Assembly: GCA_910585795.1 (NCBI GenBank)
Contig: CAJUFV010000283.1
Location: 1 to 12,004 of the forward strand
Direction of reading: 5' to 3'
From: an uncultured Clostridia bacterium
Lineage (GTDB): Bacteria; Bacillota; Clostridia; UBA1381
DNA length: 12,004 nucleotides
Shown in pieces: positions 5,511-12,004 of this stretch; the stretch's first letter is position 1, and the number at the start of each line of letters is the position of its first letter. The notes beneath the pieces were generated by a model. The model made no database searches and was not told the DNA's origin. It worked only from the letters and a program-made list of their open reading frames with translations. The position numbers and the translations under genes were made by a program.

Positions 5511-7601
5511 ATGTTCAAAACTTTTGAAACAACACTGGCAGGCAGACCCCTTGTTATTGAAACAGGCAAAATGGCTCAGCTTGCAAACGGCCATTGTCTT
5601 GTCCGTTACGGCGATACCGTTGTAATGGCAAACGTAACGGCTTCGCGCTCACCACGCGAAGGTGTCGACTTCTTCCCTCTCAGTGTAGACTATGAGGAAA
5701 AACTTTACTCTGTAGGTAAAATTCCAGGCGGTTATATTAAGCGCGAAGGTAAGCCCTCAGAAAAAGCTGTGCTTACAAGCCGAGTTATAGACAGACCAAT
5801 AAGACCGCTTTTCCCTTCAGATTTACGTAACGATGTATCTGTAGTCACAACTGTATTATCCGTTGAGCAGGACAACCCTCCGGAGGTTGCCGCAATGATT
5901 GGCGCGTCAATCGCGATTTCAATTTCAGACGTTCCATGGAGCGGCCCTATCGGCGGTGTATGGCTTGGTCTTATTGACGGCGAATATGTAATAAACCCGA
6001 CAGTGGAGCAAAGAGAAAAAAGCGATATGCTTGTAACAGTTGCCGGCACAAAGCAGAAGGTTGTTATGATTGAAGCGGGCGCTAATGAGGTTGAGGAAAG
6101 CGTTATGCTTGAAGGTATCAAATTCGCTCATAAGCAAATCATTGAGCTGTGTGACTTTATAAGCTCCATTCAGGCTGAAATAGGCAAAGAAAAGTTCACA
6201 TACGAGTCACATGACGTTGACCATGATTTATATGACGCAATCAAGAATATGGCTTTTGAAAAGCTGCAGCACGCTCTTGACACAGATGACAAAAATATCC
6301 GTGATGAAAGAATAGGCGTCATTACAGATGAAATCATTCCTGCTCTTGAAGAGCAGTTCCCTGATATAAACGAGCAAATAGGCGAAATTCTTTATAAAAT
6401 GCAGAAGGAAATTGTACGCGCATGGCTTGTTCAGGGCAGACGCGTGGACGGCAGAGGTCTTGACGAAATCAGACCGCTTGCCGCGGAGGTTGACCTTCTT
6501 CCGAGAACACACGGCAGCGGCATGTTCACAAGAGGACAGACACAAGTACTTTCAATCGCGACACTTGCTCCTCTTTCCGAAATACAGAGACTTGACGGTA
6601 TTGACCTTGAGGAAGAAAAAAGATATATTCATCACTATAACTTCCCGTCATATTCAGTCGGTGAAACAAGGCCATCAAGAGGCCCCGGAAGACGTGAAAT
6701 CGGTCACGGCGCGCTTGCTGAACGCTCTCTTGTTCCTGTCCTTCCGTCCGAGGACGAATTCCCGTATGCTATAAGAGTTGTTTCTGAGGTACTTTCATCC
6801 AACGGTTCAACCTCTCAGGGCAGTGTATGCGGCTCAACGCTTTCACTGATGGCGGCAGGAGTTCCGATTAAAGCTCCTGTAGCCGGTATTTCATGCGGAC
6901 TTATAACAACAGACAATGGTTTTACAACAATGGTTGACATTCAGGGCCTTGAGGACTTTTACGGCGAAATGGATTTTAAAGTAGCCGGAACAAAAAAAGG
7001 TATCACATCTATCCAGGTTGATATCAAAAATGATGGCCTGCCGTATGAGGTTATCGAAGAAGCCCTTGAAAAAACAAAAAAAGCAAGATATTATATCATT
7101 GACGAAATATTGCTTAAGGCAATTCTAGCTCCAAGAGAAGAGCTTTCACAGTACGCTCCGAAAGCGGAAACAATGAAAATTGATGTTGACAAAATCCGTG
7201 ACGTAATTGGTCAGGGCGGTAAGGTTATACAAAAAATAGTTGCCGAAACAGGCGCTAAAATTGATATTGAGGACGACGGCACTATACACATTTTCGCAGT
7301 CGACCAGGAATCCGGACAAGCTGCCAGAGACGCTATTGAGGCCATAGTTAAAGAGCCTGAAGTGGGCGAAATATATACCGGTCTTGTCAAGACAATACAG
7401 CCATTCGGCGCGTTTGTTGAAATCCTTCCGGGCAAGGACGGTCTTTGCCATATTTCAAAGCTTGCACATCACAGAGTTGAAAACGTGGAAGACGTTGTCA
7501 AAGAAGGCGATTGGCTGAAGGTTAAGGTTATGGAAGTAGATAAAAAGACAGGCAAAATCTCACTTTCACACAAAGACGCAGTTGACGAGGACGCGGAATA
7601 A
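5511..7601 (+). CDS. pnp: Polynucleotide phosphorylase
   Basis: PNPase degrades RNA from the 3' end using phosphate and can also add tails; it works as a trimer in mRNA decay. The 696-residue protein has the full domain order: first RNase PH domain (about 1-230, from FETTLAGRPLVIETGK), helical linker, second RNase PH domain (about 310-545, with SNGSTSQGSVCG and LEDFYGEMDFKVAG), KH domain with its GQGG loop at about 567-570, and an S1 domain (about 617-690, starting VGEIYTGLVK). The catalytic residues Asp482, Asp488 and Lys490 match the E. coli Asp486/Asp492/Lys494 spacing. I chose the ATG at 5511, eight bases after AAGGAG (5497-5502). An in-frame ATG at 5445 would add 22 unrelated residues and has no binding site. 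It follows rpsO and a hairpin, and is followed by a strong terminator. Confidence 0.98.
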   Translation: MFKTFETTLAGRPLVIETGKMAQLANGHCLVRYGDTVVMANVTASRSPREGVDFFPLSVDYEEKLYSVGKIPGGYIKREGKPSEKAVLTSRVIDRPIRPLFPSDLRNDVSVVTTVLSVEQDNPPEVAAMIGASIAISISDVPWSGPIGGVWLGLIDGEYVINPTVEQREKSDMLVTVAGTKQKVVMIEAGANEVEESVMLEGIKFAHKQIIELCDFISSIQAEIGKEKFTYESHDVDHDLYDAIKNMAFEKLQHALDTDDKNIRDERIGVITDEIIPALEEQFPDINEQIGEILYKMQKEIVRAWLVQGRRVDGRGLDEIRPLAAEVDLLPRTHGSGMFTRGQTQVLSIATLAPLSEIQRLDGIDLEEEKRYIHHYNFPSYSVGETRPSRGPGRREIGHGALAERSLVPVLPSEDEFPYAIRVVSEVLSSNGSTSQGSVCGSTLSLMAAGVPIKAPVAGISCGLITTDNGFTTMVDIQGLEDFYGEMDFKVAGTKKGITSIQVDIKNDGLPYEVIEEALEKTKKARYYIIDEILLKAILAPREELSQYAPKAETMKIDVDKIRDVIGQGGKVIQKIVAETGAKIDIEDDGTIHIFAVDQESGQAARDAIEAIVKEPEVGEIYTGLVKTIQPFGAFVEILPGKDGLCHISKLAHHRVENVEDVVKEGDWLKVKVMEVDKKTGKISLSHKDAVDEDAE

Positions 7602-7615
7602 AATAAATAACACTG

Positions 7616-7644
7616 AAAATCCCGCATATAAATGCGGGATTTTT
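7616..7644 (+). terminator. Intrinsic terminator of pnp
   Basis: AAAATCCCGCAT (7616-7627) pairs fully with ATGCGGGATTTT (7632-7643) around an ATAA loop, and ends in TTTTT (7640-7644). It lies 14 bases after the pnp stop. Confidence 0.92.
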
Positions 7645-7745
7645 AATTAATTATTTATATCACTATTTTAAACAGCTTAAATATAGCATATACGGTAAAT
7701 TTTACAAAAAATTAATAAAAAACAGTAGTAATTAATTAACATTTG

Positions 7746-7754
7746 TGGTATAAT
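7746..7754 (+). promoter_or_regulatory. Probable extended -10 promoter for secA
   Basis: TGG followed by a perfect TATAAT (7749-7754) makes an extended -10 element (TGnTATAAT). No good -35 box lies 17-18 bases upstream (TAGTAA or similar), which fits extended -10 promoters. Transcription would start near 7761, about 65 bases before secA. The region 7645-7745 is A/T-rich and shows nothing else I can name. Confidence 0.5.
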
Positions 7755-7769
7755 AATTTTTGATAATGT

Positions 7770-7794
7770 AAAATCCCGTATTGTGGATTTTTTT
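7770..7794 (+). promoter_or_regulatory. Terminator-like hairpin in the secA leader
   Basis: AAAATCC (7770-7776) pairs with GGATTTT (7785-7791) around an eight-base loop, followed by a run of seven T (7788-7794). It sits only about ten bases after the probable transcription start and 33 bases before the secA ATG. It may attenuate secA, protect the 5' end of the message, or be a weak terminator for read-through from pnp. The sequence AAAATCCCG is shared with the pnp terminator. Confidence 0.5.
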
Positions 7795-7827
7795 CAGAGT
7801 AGATAAATTTAATGAGGAGAAATACAC

Positions 7828-10551
7828 ATGAGTTTATTTGACAAAATGTTCGGAACATACTCAGACAGAGAGCTGAAAAGAGTATACCCTATTGCCGATA
7901 AGGTTATGGCGCTTGAGGATGATATGGCAAAGCTTTCCGACGCGGATTTAAAGGCAAAAACTCCGCAGTTTAAAGAAAGACTTAAAAACGGTGAAACACT
8001 GGATGATATTCTTCCGGAAGCATTCGCGGTAATGCGTGAAGCGAGTTGGCGAGTACTTGGCATGAAGCATTTCTATGTACAGGTTGTGGGCGGAATCATA
8101 CTCCATCAAGGCAGAATTGCTGAAATGAAAACCGGTGAAGGAAAAACTCTCGTTTCAACGCTTCCGGCATATCTTAACGCTCTTACAGGCGACGGTGTAC
8201 ATATCGTTACCGTAAACGATTATCTTGCAAAGCGAGACAGCGAATGGATGGGCAAGGTTTACCGCTATCTTGGTATGAGCGTGGGGCTTATTATTCATGA
8301 CCTTGATAATTCTGAAAGGCGTGAAGCGTATGCCGCGGATATTACCTATGGCACAAATAACGAGCTGGGCTTTGACTACCTTCGAGACAACATGGTTGTT
8401 CATAAAGAGGAAATGGTACAGCGCGGACATAACTACGCTGTAGTCGACGAGGTAGACTCAATTCTTATTGATGAAGCCAGAACACCGCTTATTATATCCG
8501 GTATGGGACAGGACGCAAATGACCTTTACCGCGTAGCGGATATGTTTGTAAAGCGTCTAAAAAAACATGTTGTAACAGAGCATGATGACAAACAGCTGGA
8601 TGAAGACCTTGACGCGGACTATATTGTTGACGAGAAAGCAAGAACCGCCATGCTTACAGAACAGGGCGTAAAGAAAGCCGAACAGGGCTTCGGTGTTGAA
8701 AATCTGTCTGACCCTGATAATATGAAGCTTCAGCATCACATAAATCAGGCCCTTCAGGCTAACGGCGTTATGCACCGTGACCAGCAGTATGTTGTTCAGG
8801 ATGGTCAGGTAATGATTGTTGATGAATTCACAGGACGTATTATGCCCGGCAGACGTTACAGCGACGGTTTGCATCAAGCCATTGAAGCAAAGGAAGGCGT
8901 TAAAATCGAAAATGAATCCAAAACGCTTGCCACAATTACTTTCCAGAATTTCTTCCGTCTTTATAACAAGCTGTCAGGTATGACAGGTACAGCTCTTACG
9001 GAAGAAGAGGAATTTCAGCACATATATAAACTTGATGTTGTCGCTGTTCCGACAAACAAGCCTGTCGTCCGTGATGATATGCACGATGTTGTATTCAAGA
9101 CAGAAAAAGGCAAATTTATGGCTGTTATACGTCAGATACAAGAATGTAACGAAAAGGGACAGCCTGTACTTGTAGGTACAGTAAACGTAGACAAATCAGA
9201 ACTGCTGTCCGCACTATTGAAACGCGCCGGTATAAAGCATGAGGTATTGAACGCGAAATATCATGCTAAGGAAGCGGAAATTGTCGCTCAGGCAGGTAAA
9301 AAAGGCGCGGTCACAATAGCCACAAACATGGCCGGACGTGGTACTGACATTATGCTTGGCGGTAACGCTGAATATATGGCAAAACACGAAATGGCAAGAC
9401 AGAGTTTTTCAGATGAGCTTATAGCAGAGGCTACAGGCTTCGGAGATACCGACGATGAGGAAATCATCAACGCAAGAAAAACCTTTACTGAGCTTAATGA
9501 GAAGTTCAAGGAACAGATACGTCCTGAACAGGAAGAGGTACGCGGGCTGGGAGGTCTGTTTATAATCGGTACAGAACGTCATGAGTCAAGACGTATTGAT
9601 AATCAGCTTCGCGGACGTGCCGGACGCCAGGGCGACCCCGGAGCGTCAAAATTCTTCCTTTCACTGGATGATGACCTTATGCGTATTTTCGGAAGTGACA
9701 AGGTTAAAGCGATGGTAAACGCCCTTGGTCTTGAAGAGGATGAGCCGATTGAAGCAAAAATGCTTACAAATGCTATTGAAAACGCTCAGAAGAGCTTGGA
9801 AAGCCGTAATTTTGATTCACGTAAGCACGTGCTCCAGTATGACGAGGTCATGAATGAACAGCGTAAAATCATCTACGCCCAGCGTCAGACAGTCCTTGAC
9901 GGCGAAGACATCAGCGGCACTATCAAAAATATGATAGAATCATCTATAGACAGCGCGCTTGACGATTATATCGGTATTTCAGAAATACCGGAGGAATGGA
10001 ATATACGCGCTATTACTGAATTCGCCAATCAGAATCTTAACGCAAAGGGCGAGTTTGCCATTTCGGATGAAGATATGGAAACCATTACCCGTGCCGATGT
10101 AAAGGATATGCTGCTTGATATAGCAAATAAGCGTTACGCTGAGCAGGAGGAAATATTCGGCGAAAATATGCGCGAGCTTGAAAGAGTTCTTATGCTCAGA
10201 GTGGTTGATACTCTGTGGATGGACCACCTTGACGAAATGGAACATGTAAAACGTGAAATCGGTCTTAGAGCATACGGTCAGCATGACCCTGTAGTTGAGT
10301 ACAGAAATGTTGGCAGTGAGCTTTATGAAAATATGCTTGACAGCATCAAAAAGGATACTGTAAGATATGTACTTTCAGCTATGCCTAGAATTAAGATTGA
10401 GCGTGAACAGGTAGCTAAGCCTATGGATACCGGCGGTGACGGTTCTCTCCCCAATCAGCCGAAGCGCGCGAAAAAGGAACCCGGACGCAATGACCCGTGT
10501 CCTTGCGGCAGCGGCAAAAAGTATAAGCACTGCTGCGGAAAGGATAAATAA
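7828..10551 (+). CDS. secA: Preprotein translocase ATPase SecA
   Basis: SecA is the motor that drives unfolded preproteins through SecYEG. The 907-residue protein has all parts: Walker A MKTGEGKT (100-107, Lys106), Walker B VVDEVDSILIDEART with Asp207/Glu208, FTGRIMPGRRYSDGLHQA, FRLYNKLSGMTGTA, MAGRGTDIMLGG, and motif VI in QLRGRAGRQGDPGASKFF. The C-terminus carries the zinc motif CPCGSGKKYKHCCG (Cys891, Cys893, Cys902, Cys903), which in known SecA binds SecB or lipids. It is longer than B. subtilis SecA (841), partly through an acidic stretch between the LGGN motif and GTERHESRR (EATGFGDTDDEEI and following), of a kind I recall from clostridial SecA proteins. The ATG has GAGGAG (7814-7819) eight bases upstream. 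A small membrane gene follows two bases after the stop. Confidence 0.98.
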   Translation: MSLFDKMFGTYSDRELKRVYPIADKVMALEDDMAKLSDADLKAKTPQFKERLKNGETLDDILPEAFAVMREASWRVLGMKHFYVQVVGGIILHQGRIAEMKTGEGKTLVSTLPAYLNALTGDGVHIVTVNDYLAKRDSEWMGKVYRYLGMSVGLIIHDLDNSERREAYAADITYGTNNELGFDYLRDNMVVHKEEMVQRGHNYAVVDEVDSILIDEARTPLIISGMGQDANDLYRVADMFVKRLKKHVVTEHDDKQLDEDLDADYIVDEKARTAMLTEQGVKKAEQGFGVENLSDPDNMKLQHHINQALQANGVMHRDQQYVVQDGQVMIVDEFTGRIMPGRRYSDGLHQAIEAKEGVKIENESKTLATITFQNFFRLYNKLSGMTGTALTEEEEFQHIYKLDVVAVPTNKPVVRDDMHDVVFKTEKGKFMAVIRQIQECNEKGQPVLVGTVNVDKSELLSALLKRAGIKHEVLNAKYHAKEAEIVAQAGKKGAVTIATNMAGRGTDIMLGGNAEYMAKHEMARQSFSDELIAEATGFGDTDDEEIINARKTFTELNEKFKEQIRPEQEEVRGLGGLFIIGTERHESRRIDNQLRGRAGRQGDPGASKFFLSLDDDLMRIFGSDKVKAMVNALGLEEDEPIEAKMLTNAIENAQKSLESRNFDSRKHVLQYDEVMNEQRKIIYAQRQTVLDGEDISGTIKNMIESSIDSALDDYIGISEIPEEWNIRAITEFANQNLNAKGEFAISDEDMETITRADVKDMLLDIANKRYAEQEEIFGENMRELERVLMLRVVDTLWMDHLDEMEHVKREIGLRAYGQHDPVVEYRNVGSELYENMLDSIKKDTVRYVLSAMPRIKIEREQVAKPMDTGGDGSLPNQPKRAKKEPGRNDPCPCGSGKKYKHCCGKDK

Positions 10552-10553
10552 TC

Positions 10554-10802
10554 ATGAAAAAGCGTCATGTTTTTTATATAGTATATTTCATTGTAACTTT
10601 CATTTGTACTGTAGCAGCACTTATATTTAATCCGCTGCATGGTGGCACGTATAATGGAGTTATTTATCCTGTTTATGGAGATGTATCTTCAAATATAGGT
10701 GATGTTATGCTGGCAATATCGGGAATTTTAATTATTTTAGGATTTCTGTTTTTTGTTGGCATGCAGATAAGAAAAATAATAATTGATAAAACATGTAAAT
10801 AA
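10554..10802 (+). CDS. Small two-helix membrane protein of unknown function, next to secA
   Basis: I do not recognise this 82-residue protein. It starts two bases after the secA stop. A purine-rich GGAAAGGA stretch at the end of secA serves as binding site, so translation is probably coupled to secA. The sequence begins MKKRH and has two hydrophobic helices (about 6-25 and 49-71). They are separated by a loop rich in Gly, Tyr and Asn (27-48, with NPLHGGTYNGVIYPVYG), and the end is basic (QIRKIIIDKTCK). Positive residues at both ends predict both termini in the cytoplasm and the loop outside. It interrupts the common secA-prfB order, and its A/T-rich codon use differs somewhat from secA by eye. 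It could be a lineage-specific gene or an accessory to secretion; neither is shown. A hairpin follows. Confidence 0.75.
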   Translation: MKKRHVFYIVYFIVTFICTVAALIFNPLHGGTYNGVIYPVYGDVSSNIGDVMLAISGILIILGFLFFVGMQIRKIIIDKTCK

Positions 10803-10809
10803 TAATTAT

Positions 10810-10831
10810 AGGGAACGGATTACCGTTCCCT
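10810..10831 (+). terminator. Hairpin after the secA unit (weak terminator)
   Basis: GGGAACGG (10811-10818) pairs perfectly with CCGTTCCC (10823-10830) around ATTA, plus one outer A-T pair. The tail TTACTTATAAAAT is a poor U-tract. Some read-through into prfB is likely, since I see only a weak promoter candidate between the hairpin and prfB. Confidence 0.7.
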
Positions 10832-10867
10832 TACTTATAAAATAATATCAAGAAAGAAGTGAGAAAT

Positions 10868-11987
10868 ATGTTAGAGTACGATGAGTACAGATTAAAGCTG
10901 CAAGGCTTTGAGGACAGCATAAATGATTTGAGGGATTCACTTTGACATCGCCGGCACAAGCGAAGAAGTAAAGCGTCTTGAAGAAGAAAGCGCACAGCCT
11001 GATTTCTGGGACGACATGGAAAACTCACAGAAGGTTTTACAGAAAACAAAACAGCTCAAAGACAAAATCGAAGCCTTTGAAAACCTAAAATCCAAATGGG
11101 AGGATACTCTTGTCCTTATAGACCTTGCCAATGAGGAAAATGACGAAAGTATGCTGCCGGACGTTACACAGGCGGCCGCTGAAATTGAGGCGGACATTGA
11201 AAAAATGACACTTGAAACCCTGCTTAGCGGCAACTATGACAAAAATAACGTCATAATGACATTCCATGCCGGCGCTGGCGGTACTGAGGCACAGGACTGG
11301 TGTGAAATGCTTATACGTATGTACCAGATGTGGGCGCAGAAAAACGGATTTACTTACACAGTTCTTGACTCACTTCCGGGTGATGAGGCCGGAATTAAAA
11401 GCTGTACAATTGAAATTGACGGTATGAACGCTTATGGTTATCTTAAAGCGGAAAAAGGCGTGCACCGTTTAGTGCGTATATCCCCTTTCAACTCAGCCGG
11501 CAAGCGTATGACGTCATTCGCGTCTATCGAAGTTATGCCTGAGCTTGACGATAATGTGGAAATAGATATACGTCCGGAAGATATTAAAATGGAGGCGTTC
11601 CGCGCAAGCGGCGCGGGCGGTCAGCATATTAATAAAACCAGCTCCGCCGTACGTCTCACACACATACCGACAGGCGTTGTCGCGTCTTGTCAGACACAGC
11701 GTTCACAGTTCCAGAACAGAGATTACGCTATGAAAATGCTTAAGGCGAAGCTGGTAGAGCTTGCCGAACAGCAGCAAAAAGAAAAAATTGCTGATATACA
11801 GGGTACACAGATGGATAACGGCTGGGGCAGCCAAATTCGTTCGTATGTGTTTCAGCCATACACAATGGTTAAGGATTTACGGACCGGTTTTGAAATGGGT
11901 AATATCGGCGCCGTTATGGACGGTGATTTGAATGGATTTATTAACGCGTATTTGAAGGCCGCCAGTCTTGGCACACTGAAAAAGTAA
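10868..11987 (+). CDS. prfB: Peptide chain release factor 2 (programmed +1 frameshift)
   Basis: RF2 ends translation at UGA and UAA codons. The gene is in two frames: ATG 10868 to CTT 10940-10942 gives 25 codons, then an in-frame TGA (10943-10945). A +1 shift that skips T10943 continues at GAC 10944 to the stop at 11987. The joined protein is 372 residues. Position 26 for the UGA is the same as in E. coli. In the joined numbering the stop-codon-reading SPF motif is at 205-207 and the peptidyl-transfer GGQ is at 250-252, identical to E. coli RF2 positions. The N-terminus LEYDEYRLKL and the segment PDFWDDMENSQKVLQ are typical. The start has a modest purine-rich site (AAGTGAG). This is regulation, not a broken gene: low RF2 lets the shift occur, high RF2 terminates. 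Confidence 0.97.
10930..10946 (+). promoter_or_regulatory. prfB programmed +1 frameshift site
   Basis: The sequence GAGGGATTCACTTTGAC contains an internal Shine-Dalgarno-like GAGGG, the slippery CTT codon (10940-10942) and TGA followed by C (10943-10946), the poor-termination context used in known prfB shifts. The Shine-Dalgarno element is a little further from CTT than in E. coli (AGGGGGTATCTTTGAC). Confidence 0.93.
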
Positions 11988-11990
11988 TTA

Positions 11991-11996
11991 TTGACA
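11991..11996 (+). promoter_or_regulatory. Consensus -35 box at the window edge
   Basis: TTGACA lies four bases after the prfB stop. Its -10 partner would fall beyond the window, so this is only a candidate promoter for a following gene. Confidence 0.35.
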
Positions 11997-12004
11997 ATTT
12001 ATAA

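Noticed and set aside
10820..10847. Promoter for prfB (TTACCG, 17 bases, TAATAT).
   Set aside because: Only three of six -35 bases and four of six -10 bases match, and the -35 box would lie inside the hairpin.
10943..10945. Nonsense or frameshift mutation in prfB.
   Set aside because: The site has the known programmed frameshift layout, and the rest of the gene is intact with the SPF and GGQ motifs.

Overview
The window looks like chromosomal core sequence from a low- to moderate-GC member of the Firmicutes, most likely class Clostridia. I infer this from strong AGGAG-type ribosome binding sites, sigma-A style promoters with 17-base spacers, a zinc-type L31, a clostridial-looking SecA, and the SecA/RF2 neighbourhood. 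I cannot name a genus. There are no rRNAs, tRNAs, CRISPR arrays, insertion sequences or phage genes.

Left part (1-3235, all on the minus strand): two transcription units run leftwards. The first (3235 to 1649) encodes two related single-pass membrane proteins that I do not recognise. They share a three-repeat helical domain on the outer side of the membrane and an alanine/threonine/glutamate-rich tail. The unit has its own promoter (3281-3309) and ends at a hairpin terminator (about 1598-1629). A second promoter directly after it (1566-1594) drives hisH and hisF, the two subunits of imidazole glycerol phosphate synthase. These are followed, with an overlapping ribosome binding site, by the start of a membrane protein cut off by the window edge.

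Divergent region (3236-3414): back-to-back promoters drive the membrane-protein pair leftwards and folC rightwards.

Right part (3415-12004, all on the plus strand): this is a housekeeping block for folate, translation, RNA decay and secretion. The order is folC, rpmE (L31, own promoter), rpsO (S15, preceded by a structured leader that probably mediates S15 autoregulation), pnp (polynucleotide phosphorylase, preceded by a 12-bp hairpin and followed by a strong terminator), secA (probable own promoter and a terminator-like hairpin in its leader), an 82-residue two-helix membrane protein almost touching secA, and prfB. prfB is split by a programmed +1 frameshift at an in-frame UGA codon. A consensus -35 box at the right edge suggests another promoter starts there.

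No clearly new multi-gene system is visible. The best candidates for undescribed biology are the paired repeat-domain membrane proteins, the small protein attached to secA, and several RNA-level control elements (rpsO leader, rpsO-pnp hairpin, secA leader hairpin, prfB frameshift site with an offset Shine-Dalgarno element).
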